Shown here piece after piece: positions 1 through 7,806 of a stretch of 45,704 bases of DNA (within the stretch, counting starts at the first letter, position 1; every line of letters starts with the position of its first letter). Source of the DNA: Nitrospirales bacterium (GTDB lineage: Bacteria; Nitrospirota; Nitrospiria; Nitrospirales; UBA8639); the NCBI GenBank assembly GCA_022824735.1, contig JAJDZI010000127.1:1-45704 (forward strand), given 5' to 3'. The notes under the pieces are model-generated. The model did no database searches. It saw only the letters and a list, made by a program, of their open reading frames with translations, and had not been told where the DNA came from. The position numbers and the translations under genes were made by a program.

Positions 1-305
1 AAGAAGACAGCCATTTGGGGGATTTCATTGAGGATAAGAAGGCGGTGTCGCCGTTGGAGGCGGCGGTGCGGTATGACTTGCAGCGGCACATCGGGAAATC
101 GCTGGAATCGTTGACGGCGCGGGAGGAGAAGGTGTTGCGGAAACGGTTTGGGATCGGGGAGGCGACGGACCACACGTTGGAAGAAGTGGGGCAGGACTTC
201 GAGGTGACGCGGGAGCGGATCCGGCAGATCGAAGCGAAGGCCTTGCGCAAACTCCGTCACCCCAGCCGAAGCAAGAAACTACGCAGTTTCGCCGAAGGCT
301 TTTAA
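1..305 (+). CDS. rpoD: RNA polymerase primary sigma factor RpoD, C-terminal end (5' partial)
   Basis: The frame is open from the window edge and ends at TAA 303-305, so about 100 C-terminal residues are seen. It starts in the [11 protein letters not shown] segment typical of region 3 of sigma-70 group 1 factors. It continues through region 4.1 ([17 protein letters not shown]) and the region 4.2 helix-turn-helix ([20 protein letters not shown]), which reads the -35 hexamer. It ends [20 protein letters not shown], a normal RpoD-type end. The protein directs core RNA polymerase to housekeeping promoters. The RpoD rather than alternative-sigma assignment rests on the region 3 motif and the tail. 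A tRNA gene follows 15 bases downstream. Confidence 0.95.
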   Translation, partial: EDSHLGDFIEDKKAVSPLEAAVRYDLQRHIGKSLESLTAREEKVLRKRFGIGEATDHTLEEVGQDFEVTRERIRQIEAKALRKLRHPSRSKKLRSFAEGF

Positions 306-320
306 GGCGCAACCGAACAT

Positions 321-397
321 GGGCCCATAGCTCAGTTGGTCAGAGCGGCTGACTCATAATCAGTTGGTCCCAGGTTCAAGTCCTGGTGGGCCCACCA
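321..397 (+). tRNA. tRNA with CAT anticodon, probably tRNA-Ile2 (lysidine-modified)
   Basis: A complete 77-base cloverleaf with encoded CCA. The acceptor stem GGGCCCA pairs with TGGGCCC, the anticodon stem CTGA/TCAG encloses a loop with CAT, and the T arm is CCAGGTTCAAGTCCTGG. CAT could be elongator Met, initiator Met or Ile2. The extended 'ATAATC...TTGGTC' arrangement resembles Ile2 tRNAs, whose C34 is converted to lysidine by TilS, more than elongator Met. It is not initiator-like, because the first acceptor pair is a normal G-C. The Ile2 versus Met choice is uncertain. Confidence 0.93.
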
Positions 398-402
398 TAC
401 AA

Positions 403-717
403 TCAATCAGTTATGGGAATATTGGAGAGAGGCTGAAAAGATGCGGTCCATTTATCTTCTTTGTGTGGCAAGCCATTTAGAAAATTCTGGAGATTACTCT
501 TGAATTCTTTTTCCTTTAAAAGATTCTCTTCAACTCTAACCACAGACCCTTCAATTTCACGAATCAATTTGGCAATGGTAGGGTCATCAGAATCCAAATA
601 GTTCGTGACATTGAACACGGAAAAGTCCTTGAGATCTTGAAAAGAAATAAGATCGTAGCAATATTCAAAGGCTTTCCGAATCAAAAGCTGATTTTGCTGT
701 TCGAGATATATGTCCAT
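403..717 (-). CDS. Hypothetical protein, AT-rich small gene
   Basis: An open frame of 104 codons reading towards the tRNA, with its stop six bases from the tRNA 3' end. I do not recognise the family. The product (MDIYLEQQNQLL...) is acidic, rich in Asn, Phe and Glu, and has no membrane segment or signal peptide. Base composition is clearly more AT-rich than the sigma-factor gene next door, which suggests acquired DNA. Its start overlaps, head to head, the start of the next forward frame by eight bases. Both could be real only if their promoters lie inside each other's coding sequence. No good ribosome binding site is visible. Confidence 0.45.
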   Translation of the reverse strand: MDIYLEQQNQLLIRKAFEYCYDLISFQDLKDFSVFNVTNYLDSDDPTIAKLIREIEGSVVRVEENLLKEKEFKSNLQNFLNGLPHKEDKWTASFQPLSNIPITD

Positions 718-1057
718 GGAACCACCAGTTCAGTCTCGAATATACGTTTCTGCGACTAGACTACGCCAACTTTTCAATGAGAGTCAATATCCTGAACTAA
801 TCCTGCAAAACCAGTTAGAAATAGAAGTCGATAATTCTTACCTGTTGAGTGAGTTGGCACTTCAGGAAAAATCCCTGCCACCTGGAACGATAAGCGAAAT
901 CATTAGATACCGTGATCTTGCAAGAAATCTATATGTGATGGTTCATCGATACGTTTTGCCTGATGGTAGCCTAGGAGCCAGTGGAAAGCCAGACCCCAAA
1001 GCCATCTTGCTTGATGGTACAATGTTTTGCTGGGATGGTTCGCAGTCTCAGTCTTAG
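710..1057 (+). CDS. Hypothetical protein, divergent from the preceding gene
   Basis: An open frame of 115 codons. An internal ATG at 716 (MEPPVQS) is an equally good start. The product is soluble with no signal peptide. Its C-terminal half contains a YVLPDGSLGASGKPDPKA stretch and ends in WDGSQSQS. The patterned Gly/Pro/Asp segment looks like real coding sequence, but I cannot name the family. The same frame continues past its stop into a segment with a subtilase His-motif remnant (see the pseudogene entry). A broken larger gene is therefore an alternative, although the two halves do not look like one family. Confidence 0.4.
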   Translation: MSMEPPVQSRIYVSATRLRQLFNESQYPELILQNQLEIEVDNSYLLSELALQEKSLPPGTISEIIRYRDLARNLYVMVHRYVLPDGSLGASGKPDPKAILLDGTMFCWDGSQSQS

Positions 1058-1501
1058 TCGGTTTCCATTGCCAATGCCGCGGACACGCGAAATGGTACGA
1101 ACAGAGAACTTCCTTCCCCCTTACCGAGAGTGGTAAGTCGGTGGCTTGCGGATTTCCCTTGGAGGTATAATCCCATCGACCAAGGCACTCAAGGGAATCA
1201 CGGCACTGCAACCGCCGTTTGGCAATCCCTTGGCCAGTGACGCGGGTACTCTGCCTTTGCTATTTTTATGGCGGACGCAGTAAGGCGTTCGATCATGAAT
1301 GACTCATATCTGCGCTGCCTCTTCTTGGGTTAGCCGACTCTCTGTCCACCCGACAAATGTTTCCTCAAACCAGGTCATCCGTATCTTCTGTAGCCATTCG
1401 GTGCGTCTCATCGGATGCCTCCTTCCGCATCTGATGAAAACCGGGCAGATGATGCGCTACAAGACCGGACAGGTTATGTGCTCTCTACACTACGCGAAGT
1501 T
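1058..1501 (+). pseudogene. Degraded 5' part of a subtilisin-like protease
   Basis: In one frame (codons in phase with 1058) the sequence reads DQGTQGNHGTATA at about 1178-1216. This has the shape of the catalytic histidine motif (HGTxxA) of S8 peptidases. A TGA at 1238 and a TAG at 1391 interrupt that frame. The same frame then gives DRTGYVLSTLRE and stops at about 1499. One base shift there would join it to the FDIINRSYG segment of the open frame downstream. The simplest reading is that this is the decayed N-terminal half of the protease at 1299-3014. A recognisable catalytic Asp motif was not found. Confidence 0.4.
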
Positions 1502-3014
1502 TGATATTATCAACCGGTCCTACGGAATTGCTCTGTTCGATCTGGATGTGGTCTCCAGCGAGGTTGGTTCTGAGTTGCAATGGTATAGACGATACCTGCC
1601 GAAGTACTTGGATGCCATCTTGCAAGCCGATAGAACGAATGCCGAGAAAACCATACTCGTCTATGCCGCAGGCAATGAAGGAGAACGTTGGTCGGGCTTG
1701 GGAGCGGACTTGCCCTTCTACATACCGGAGCTACGCGGGCATTCCCTTTCTGTTGCCGCGACGAATCCGGACACAGGAGTGATCGCGGACTACTCTAATC
1801 GGTGTGGTCCCCTTTCATCCAACTGGAATACCGCGAGACATGGAGCGCACTACTGTCTCACGGCTCCGGGTACCGTGCGCGGCCTTGTGCCTAAATCGCA
1901 TAGCCCTGGGAGAGGGGACGTTGAGGGTGGAATGGAAGGCACCAGCTTTGCTGCGCCGGTTGTGTCCGGGGCCTTGGCTCTCTTGATGGAGCATTTCCGA
2001 GGGACCCGAGGCAACACAGAAGTCGTGAGGCGTATGTTGGATACGGCTGATCGGAGTGGCCGGTACGCGAACGCAGCCATCTATGGTGCCGGGCACTTGG
2101 ACCTGGAAGCCGCGCTCTCACCAGTGGGCACGTTGAGCGTAGGCCAATCGGCACGCGGGCTCTACGAGAGCTCGCTCCAAGTGCCGGCAATCTTTGGCTC
2201 GATCACGAACCGCGTGGAGGGGCTGGAACTGACGGCCTTTGACGAGCAGAACTTTCCCTTTTGGGTACCCCTGTCCTCCAGAGTGAGAAGCGGCACGGCC
2301 ATACGCTCCACGATTCCCATGTTCCAGAGCCTTCAACGCAATGCCGCCCCGGCCCCGGGGTTTGAATCCATGGGCATGAACTGGACCCCGATTCAGAATG
2401 CAGGGAAGCTGGGGCTCCCGGAAGGCCAAGACTACGTGATCGGCTTCGGGCCGTCATCCATGAGCTTTGCCCGCCAACCCCAACAAGGCGGGTTCGGCTA
2501 CGGATTCAGTGTCAACGATGGGAATTACTTGGGGGCACAAACGTCCGGAGCCTTTGGCCGGAATCTGCGGTCCGGGATGGTCTGGACCTCGCATGCGATT
2601 GTTCAGGAGCTGGGGCACGGACTGACGCTCAACGCCACCGGCACGGTGGGGATGAGTCTTCCGGACTATGAACAGGATGCGATCTTTCAGGCCTCCTCTT
2701 CACTCCTCTCTGCCGTGGCTATTCGTGTGGGTACCCCGCAAACCGTCCTCATGCTTGAGCAACCCTTACGGGCGGAGACGGGCACCGGCACCTTCCGCAT
2801 TGAGAATGGGCGGATGGAAAACGGCCGGAAACTGTATGACAAATACCGGATCGGGTTAAGCCCGGAGGCGAGGGAAATCCGACTGGCTGTGCATCATGAG
2901 CAAGACGCCATCGGGGGAAAGATCGCCGTGGAGGTTGGCCAGACCATGAACGCCGGTCATATCCCCGGCCGACAGGATTCGCGTCTCGGCTTCGCGTACC
3001 GGCTGATTTGGTGA
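1299..3014 (+). CDS. Subtilisin-like (S8) protease with outer-membrane-type C-terminal domain, N-terminus lost, probably inactive
   Basis: An open frame of 571 codons. From about residue 67 it matches the second half of an S8 catalytic domain: FDIINRSYG, the oxyanion-hole Asn in AAGNEG (N126), and the nucleophile Ser in GTSFAAP (S216). The first 65 or so residues do not look like protease, and the Asp and His catalytic motifs are absent from this frame. A His-like motif lies upstream in another frame. Residues from about 380 to 571 alternate polar and hydrophobic residues with many Gly, and the protein ends FAYRLIW. This resembles the beta-barrel of subtilase autotransporters. I infer a formerly secreted serine protease that has lost its N-terminus by decay. 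The annotated start is only the first ATG in the open frame. Confidence 0.6.
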   Translation: MTHICAASSWVSRLSVHPTNVSSNQVIRIFCSHSVRLIGCLLPHLMKTGQMMRYKTGQVMCSLHYAKFDIINRSYGIALFDLDVVSSEVGSELQWYRRYLPKYLDAILQADRTNAEKTILVYAAGNEGERWSGLGADLPFYIPELRGHSLSVAATNPDTGVIADYSNRCGPLSSNWNTARHGAHYCLTAPGTVRGLVPKSHSPGRGDVEGGMEGTSFAAPVVSGALALLMEHFRGTRGNTEVVRRMLDTADRSGRYANAAIYGAGHLDLEAALSPVGTLSVGQSARGLYESSLQVPAIFGSITNRVEGLELTAFDEQNFPFWVPLSSRVRSGTAIRSTIPMFQSLQRNAAPAPGFESMGMNWTPIQNAGKLGLPEGQDYVIGFGPSSMSFARQPQQGGFGYGFSVNDGNYLGAQTSGAFGRNLRSGMVWTSHAIVQELGHGLTLNATGTVGMSLPDYEQDAIFQASSSLLSAVAIRVGTPQTVLMLEQPLRAETGTGTFRIENGRMENGRKLYDKYRIGLSPEAREIRLAVHHEQDAIGGKIAVEVGQTMNAGHIPGRQDSRLGFAYRLIW

Positions 3015-3018
3015 CACA

Positions 3019-3315
3019 GTGCATCGCCTTCATACCTTAACGCTTGGATGTTTGGCCGTGTTTGGTATGGCTTGCACAAGTCAACAGAACCCGGAAACGG
3101 CACATGCGCCGGACAGCTTGGGCGCTCCGGTCGAGCGGGAAGGCATCATTTACACCCCTGTGAGTGTCGGCTCGCAGGGGTGCCTGCTCTACCACATCAC
3201 AATCCCGGGCGGCCTGGCACCCACGGCCTTGGCGTACCAGAACACGGACGGGCAGTTCAGCTATGGACGTCCGGATCACTGTGTCAAGAAGGCGGCTGGG
3301 GACTTGTCATTTTAG
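3019..3315 (+). CDS. Small putative lipoprotein
   Basis: 98 codons from a GTG at 3019, four bases after the protease stop. The N-terminus has a basic/His region, a hydrophobic core and a lipobox (VFGMAC, Cys19), so export and lipid anchoring are likely. The mature part contains two further Cys residues (GCLLYHIT and DHCVKK) that could form a disulfide. No known domain is recognised. The close spacing suggests co-transcription with the degraded protease and therefore a former functional link, but this is inference. Confidence 0.6.
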   Translation: MHRLHTLTLGCLAVFGMACTSQQNPETAHAPDSLGAPVEREGIIYTPVSVGSQGCLLYHITIPGGLAPTALAYQNTDGQFSYGRPDHCVKKAAGDLSF

Positions 3316-3352
3316 CTTGAGCTGTAGTTCACCTCTCGTATATTCCTTTCCT

Positions 3353-4228
3353 ATGCGTACCGCTTTTCTCCCTTGGTTTCTTCTCCTCGTTTTCTTCCTA
3401 AGTGGCTGTGTGGGTCCTGTGCTGGACCTGCCCGAACCCACGAATCAGGATCTCACCGAAGCCCACCGTCTGCTTGATCACCACAAGTTGTCCCCTGTAG
3501 CCGCGTTCCCTATTACGCGCGAAGATTCGGGATCCTACGTGGACGCCTACAGCCCAACCAAATATCGGATGCGGGACGCCGTGGCCCGCTTCTGTGATCG
3601 CACCCACCTGGGCCGTTGCGACGAATTCTCAAACCTGCCCTATCCGGCCATGGAGTACGACCCCGAGACGATCAATGCCCATGCCGATCAGCATGACCGG
3701 ATTATCGTATACTCCGGCCTCGTCGATACACTCGGCGTCCAGGACGAACTCGGGGCGGTCCTGGCGCACGAATGCGCCCATGTGCTGTTGGGCCACGTGG
3801 ACAAGTCTCTGACGAATGCTGCGGTGGGCGGTGTCATCTTTCCGCTCCTCTTGGGTGGATTGGCGGTGGCGGCGGACGTGGACTTGCATCCCAGCACGTA
3901 TTTAGACGCAGCCGACTTGGGGATGGTCGTCGGGAGCCGGGCCTATAGTCCGGAGATGGAACTGGAGGCGGATCGGCTCTCTGTCTACGTCCTGGAGGAG
4001 GCCGGGTATTCCCTCACAGCCATGCGGGATGCCCTGATCCGGTTGCATCGGACCCATACCGACGCCGGGTCGAGTGGACTGGGGACGGTGGGCTTCCTGG
4101 AGACCCACCCGAGCAGTGACCGACGGATGGCGCACATGCTCGCCACCATCGAGGACGTCCTGGCCGACGTACCATGGACGGGGAAGACAGTGCGCGTCGT
4201 GGTGGAGGAGGACTTCGAAAAAGAGTAG
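3353..4228 (+). CDS. M48-family metallopeptidase, lipoprotein
   Basis: 291 residues from the ATG at 3353, chosen because it begins directly with a lipoprotein signal peptide (lipobox LSGC, Cys19). The frame is open further upstream but overlaps the preceding gene. The zinc site is clear: HEXXH as HECAH at residues 139-143, and the third ligand region ELEAD at about 203-207. A hydrophobic stretch at about 158-174 lies between them, as in many BepA/LoiP-like M48 peptidases. The expected role is membrane-anchored periplasmic proteolysis or quality control of outer-membrane proteins. An internal GLGTVGFLETHPSSDRRM segment is the conserved TPR-proximal 'HP' motif of these enzymes. Confidence 0.85.
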   Translation: MRTAFLPWFLLLVFFLSGCVGPVLDLPEPTNQDLTEAHRLLDHHKLSPVAAFPITREDSGSYVDAYSPTKYRMRDAVARFCDRTHLGRCDEFSNLPYPAMEYDPETINAHADQHDRIIVYSGLVDTLGVQDELGAVLAHECAHVLLGHVDKSLTNAAVGGVIFPLLLGGLAVAADVDLHPSTYLDAADLGMVVGSRAYSPEMELEADRLSVYVLEEAGYSLTAMRDALIRLHRTHTDAGSSGLGTVGFLETHPSSDRRMAHMLATIEDVLADVPWTGKTVRVVVEEDFEKE

Positions 4229-4237
4229 CGCATACGC

Positions 4238-4496
4238 TTAGTCAAAAAAGAGAGGGCCGAGAACCCGTTGGCTGATTTGCCATACTTCAACGAGGTGGTC
4301 GTCTAGATGGGTATCGCAGGTGAAGCGGTCGAGGTTCCACGAGGCTGTGACGTGAAGCGAGGGAGTGGTGTGACTTGGCCTGCTTGCGAACTTCACGCGG
4401 TGCCACGGGGACGTGGACGATGGCAGGGCCTTTGCCCTTTGCATGGGCTAGGGCCTCATTGAGGGATTGGATCAGATCATCGTCAAAAGCATTCAT
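4238..4496 (-). pseudogene. Remnant of an antitoxin-like gene
   Basis: On the reverse strand an open frame starts MNAFDDDLIQSLNEALAHAK and continues to VHVPVAPREVRK. This resembles the N-terminus of HTH-type antitoxins of the HigA/NadS kind, which normally run into a Cro/C1 helix-turn-helix. Here the expected helix-turn-helix sequence does not follow. The reading switches to low-complexity text, and a second reverse frame ends at 4238. I take it as a truncated and recombined relic. The family assignment rests only on the N-terminal 35 residues and is tentative. Nothing else is visible in 4229-4594. Confidence 0.35.
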
Positions 4497-4594
4497 TTGC
4501 TCTCCTTCCGTGTGGCCTTAAAAGAGAGAAAGAGAAAGGCTGCGAAAAGCTACAAACGAATGGCAAGAAGCGATCTCCCTGTCCGGTTGTGCTG

Positions 4595-4861
4595 TTAGAG
4601 TTTCTGAATGGCTTGCTGGAGGAGGGAAAGTTGTTCGGACGGATTCCCGATTTTTTCCAATTCCGCTTTGAGTTGCTCTTTGAGGTAAGAGGAATACCCT
4701 ACCCGGTCCAGGAAAAGTCCCAGAAACGCGCCTGACAACACGCTTTCCTTCTTCAAGGCCTCCACGTCCTCATCGCTGATCGGCACGTACGTGCTTCCGA
4801 TGTGCAGGATGACTTTGTAATAGTCTCCTTCACTGCGACGTTCGAATCGTACTCCGTCCAT
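4595..4861 (-). CDS. Hypothetical protein
   Basis: 88 codons, ATG at 4861-4859. The product begins MDGVRFERRSEGDYYKVILHIG, has an acidic middle (ISDEDVEALKKE) and a helical C-terminus (LKAELEKIGNPSEQLSLLQQ). No signal peptide, membrane span or metal motif is seen. Composition is that of a normal soluble protein, and codon usage is similar to its neighbours. Function is unknown. The 240 bases between it and serC contain no gene that I can see and must hold both divergent promoters. Confidence 0.6.
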   Translation of the reverse strand: MDGVRFERRSEGDYYKVILHIGSTYVPISDEDVEALKKESVLSGAFLGLFLDRVGYSSYLKEQLKAELEKIGNPSEQLSLLQQAIQKL

Positions 4862-5103
4862 GTCCGTGTCTCTGTTCCTGGCTTCTCAGGTTAACGAGAT
4901 GCCCTCCATTGTATGCAAACGGATGACGTGATGACAAGGGAAGCACTCGTTTGCAGATTCCATAGACCATATGATAGCGTACCGGTTCCTGATCTTCATC
5001 TTCACAACTGATCTGCCAGTCTTCAGATCCATTACTCTAAGAACCGTTGATGCCCATGATTGTACGGTGAGTTCATTGACGTTATCTCATCCGGGAGTCT
5101 TTC

Positions 5104-6186
5104 ATGTCACGAGTGTATAACTTCAGTGCCGGCCCGGCCATGTTGCCTGAGGCCGTCTTGCAGCAAGCCCAGACCGAATTGACGGATTGGCACGGGGCAG
5201 GGGCCTCCATTATGGAGATGAGCCACCGCGGGAAAGAGTTTGTTTCGGTCCATGCCGAAGCCGAGCAGGACGTCCGTGACTTATTGGGCGTACCCGAAAC
5301 GTACAAGGTCCTCTTTTTGCAAGGAGGGGCCACCGGGCAATTTGCCGCTATTCCCATGAATCTGTTGCGCGGGAAAAACAAGGCGGATTACATCCTGACC
5401 GGATCTTGGGGCAAAAAAGCCATCGGCGAGGCCAAGAAATATTGCGAAGTGAACGTCGCAGCTTCGTCCGAAGGCGAGAAATTTACGACTATCCCCCCGT
5501 TCGATCATTGGGCGTTGAATGCCGATGCCGCGTATGTCCATTACACGCCGAATGAAACCATTGAAGGCGTTGAATTTCACTGGATTCCCGAGACCGGTGA
5601 CGTTCCGCTTGTCGGTGATCTGTCTTCGACCATTTTCTCCCGTCCCGTTGACGTCAGCCGGTTTGGGTTGATCTACGCCGGCGCCCAGAAAAACATCGGT
5701 CCGGCCGGCGTGACGTTGGTGATCGTGCGGGAGGATTTGATCGGCAACGTCCTCTTGATGACCCCCGGCGTGTGGGATTACGCGCAACAGGCCAAGGCCG
5801 ATTCCATGTTGAATACTCCACCGACTTACAACCTGTATATCGCCGGCTTGGTTTTCAAATGGGTGAAGGAGCAAGGGGGGCTGCCGGTCATGGCCGAACG
5901 CAACGAACGCAAGGCCAAGAAGCTGTACGCCGCCATCGATGGTTCAGGTTTTTACCGGAACCCGGTGGATCCGTCGTGCCGGTCGTGGATGAACGTACCG
6001 TTCGTCCTGGCCGATCCGGCATTGGATGGCGAGTTTCTCACGGGAGCAGCCCAGGCCGGGTTGACCACGTTGCAGGGACATCGTTCGGTGGGTGGCATGC
6101 GTGCCAGTATCTATAACGCCATGCCCGAGTCCGGCGTGGATGCATTAATCGACTATATGACGGACTTTGAAAAACGGAAAGCGTAG
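5104..6186 (+). CDS. serC: Phosphoserine aminotransferase
   Basis: 360 residues, full length for the family. It converts 3-phosphohydroxypyruvate and glutamate to phosphoserine and 2-oxoglutarate, the second step of serine synthesis, and can act in pyridoxal phosphate synthesis. It begins YNFSAGPAMLP, the family signature. The PLP-binding lysine is K196 in GAQKNIGPAG. A phosphate-binding HRS segment is near the C-terminus (LQGHRSVGGMRASIYNA). A GGGAG-type ribosome site precedes ATG 5104. serA starts 10 bases after its stop, so the two serine enzymes are made together. Confidence 0.97.
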   Translation: MSRVYNFSAGPAMLPEAVLQQAQTELTDWHGAGASIMEMSHRGKEFVSVHAEAEQDVRDLLGVPETYKVLFLQGGATGQFAAIPMNLLRGKNKADYILTGSWGKKAIGEAKKYCEVNVAASSEGEKFTTIPPFDHWALNADAAYVHYTPNETIEGVEFHWIPETGDVPLVGDLSSTIFSRPVDVSRFGLIYAGAQKNIGPAGVTLVIVREDLIGNVLLMTPGVWDYAQQAKADSMLNTPPTYNLYIAGLVFKWVKEQGGLPVMAERNERKAKKLYAAIDGSGFYRNPVDPSCRSWMNVPFVLADPALDGEFLTGAAQAGLTTLQGHRSVGGMRASIYNAMPESGVDALIDYMTDFEKRKA

Positions 6187-6196
6187 GGACAATTCC

Positions 6197-7789
6197 ATGA
6201 ATATTCTGGTCAGTGACAGTTTGTCGCCGCGAGGGGTGGCCGTTCTTGAACAGGGCGGATTCCACGTCGACGTGAAAACCAAGTTGCCCAAAGAAAAACT
6301 TCTGGAAGAGATCAAGGCGTATGACGGCATTGTCGTCCGGTCGGGCACGAAAGTGACGGCTGAGGTGATTGACGCCGGCAGCCGGCTCAAGATCATCGGG
6401 CGCGCCGGGACGGGTCTCGACAACGTGGATTGTGAGGCCGCCACCCGCCGGGGCATTGTCGTGATGAATACGCCCGGTGGCAATACGATTACAACGGCGG
6501 AGCACACGGTCGCCATGCTGGTGTCCATGAGCCGTAGAATTCCCCAGGCCGTCGTGTCGACCAAGGCGGGTAAGTGGGAAAAGTCCAAATTCATGGGGAC
6601 GGAATTGCACAACAAGACTCTCGGCCTCGTGGGGTTGGGGCAGATCGGGACTTACGTCACCAAGTTGGCGCAAGGCTTGGCCATGCAGGTGATCGGCTAT
6701 GATCCCTACCTCGCTCCGGGGCGCGCGCGGGAACTGGGAATCCAGGCCGTGGCCTTGGACGAGTTGTTCAGGCGGGCCGATTTCATCTCGGTCCATACCC
6801 CGTTGACCAACGAGACCCGGTCGTTGATCAACGCCCAGTCCATCCGGCAGATGAAAGACGGAGTCATGATCGTCAATTGCGCGCGTGGCGGCATCATTCA
6901 TGAAGAGGATATGTACGAAGCCCTCAAGAGCAAAAAGGTCGCCGCCGCGGCCTTCGACGTGTTCGAAGAAGAGCCCGTGAAACCGGATCATCCCTTGCTC
7001 ACCTTGGATAACTTCATCTGTACGCCTCACATCGGGGCTTCGACCGAGGAAGCCCAGGAAAGCGTCGCCGTCTCGATTGCCGAACAATTTGTCGATTATT
7101 TCGAGAAGGGCGTGGCCCGGGGCGCGGTGAATATCCCGTCGGTTCCGCCGGACGCCTTGCTTCAACTCAATCCCTACCTGGGGTTGGCCGAGCGGATGGG
7201 ATTGTTTCAGGCGCAACTGCTGGATGAAGGTATTGAAGAGGTGACGGTGGAGTATCGGGGAGAAGTCGCGGAACTTTCTTTGGCGCCCCTGACGGTTGCG
7301 ATCCTGAAAGGGTTGTTGACCCCGATTCTCCAGGACGTGGTGAACGCCGTGAACGCACCCTTTATCGCGAAACAACGCGGCATCGAAGTCAAGGAAGTGA
7401 AGTGGAGCGACGCAGGTGATTATACGAGCTTGATTCGTCTCCACGTGAAAACCGGCGCGCAGACGCATCAATTGGCCGGGACCCTGTACAACAAAAAGGA
7501 CGCCCGTATCGTGGAAAGCAATGCGTATACGGTCGAGGTCATTCCCGAAGGCCATATGCTGTTGATCTACAACTTCGACCGGCCCGGTGTCATTGGCACG
7601 GTGGGGCGTATTCTCGGGGAACACGAAATCAATATTGCCCGGATGCAATGTTCTCGTGCGCAGAAAGGCAGCCATGCGTTACTGATTCTTGGGTTGGACG
7701 CGCCGCCACCGCTTTCTGCGTTGGACAACATCAAAAGCGAAACGGACATTGTCTCGGCTCGCTTGGTAGATCTGTCGGGCGTCTCGTAA
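6197..7789 (+). CDS. serA: D-3-phosphoglycerate dehydrogenase
   Basis: 530 residues from the ATG at 6197. The open frame begins 30 bases earlier, inside serC, but homology begins at MNILVSD. It oxidises 3-phosphoglycerate with NAD to open serine synthesis. The Rossmann motif GLGQIG is at 146-151, and the catalytic set is Arg230 (NCARGG), Glu in FEEEP (about 257-259) and His278 (TPHIGAS). An intervening domain and a C-terminal ACT domain (about 455-525) follow, making it the long type that is commonly feedback-inhibited by serine. It lies 10 bases after serC, and hisZ follows after 17 bases. Confidence 0.97.
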   Translation: MNILVSDSLSPRGVAVLEQGGFHVDVKTKLPKEKLLEEIKAYDGIVVRSGTKVTAEVIDAGSRLKIIGRAGTGLDNVDCEAATRRGIVVMNTPGGNTITTAEHTVAMLVSMSRRIPQAVVSTKAGKWEKSKFMGTELHNKTLGLVGLGQIGTYVTKLAQGLAMQVIGYDPYLAPGRARELGIQAVALDELFRRADFISVHTPLTNETRSLINAQSIRQMKDGVMIVNCARGGIIHEEDMYEALKSKKVAAAAFDVFEEEPVKPDHPLLTLDNFICTPHIGASTEEAQESVAVSIAEQFVDYFEKGVARGAVNIPSVPPDALLQLNPYLGLAERMGLFQAQLLDEGIEEVTVEYRGEVAELSLAPLTVAILKGLLTPILQDVVNAVNAPFIAKQRGIEVKEVKWSDAGDYTSLIRLHVKTGAQTHQLAGTLYNKKDARIVESNAYTVEVIPEGHMLLIYNFDRPGVIGTVGRILGEHEINIARMQCSRAQKGSHALLILGLDAPPPLSALDNIKSETDIVSARLVDLSGVS

Positions 7790-7806
7790 CGTTCCGCTCT
7801 TGTTCG

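Noticed and set aside
4914-4955. Inverted repeat TGCAAACG...CGTTTGCA before serC
   Set aside because: The arms are only eight bases with 26 between them, which is expected by chance in intergenic DNA; no promoter link is seen.
6038-7675. A 545-codon open frame on the reverse strand opposite serC/serA
   Set aside because: It is antisense to two clear enzymes, has shadow composition rich in His, Arg and Gln, and no recognisable motif. High GC gives long empty frames.
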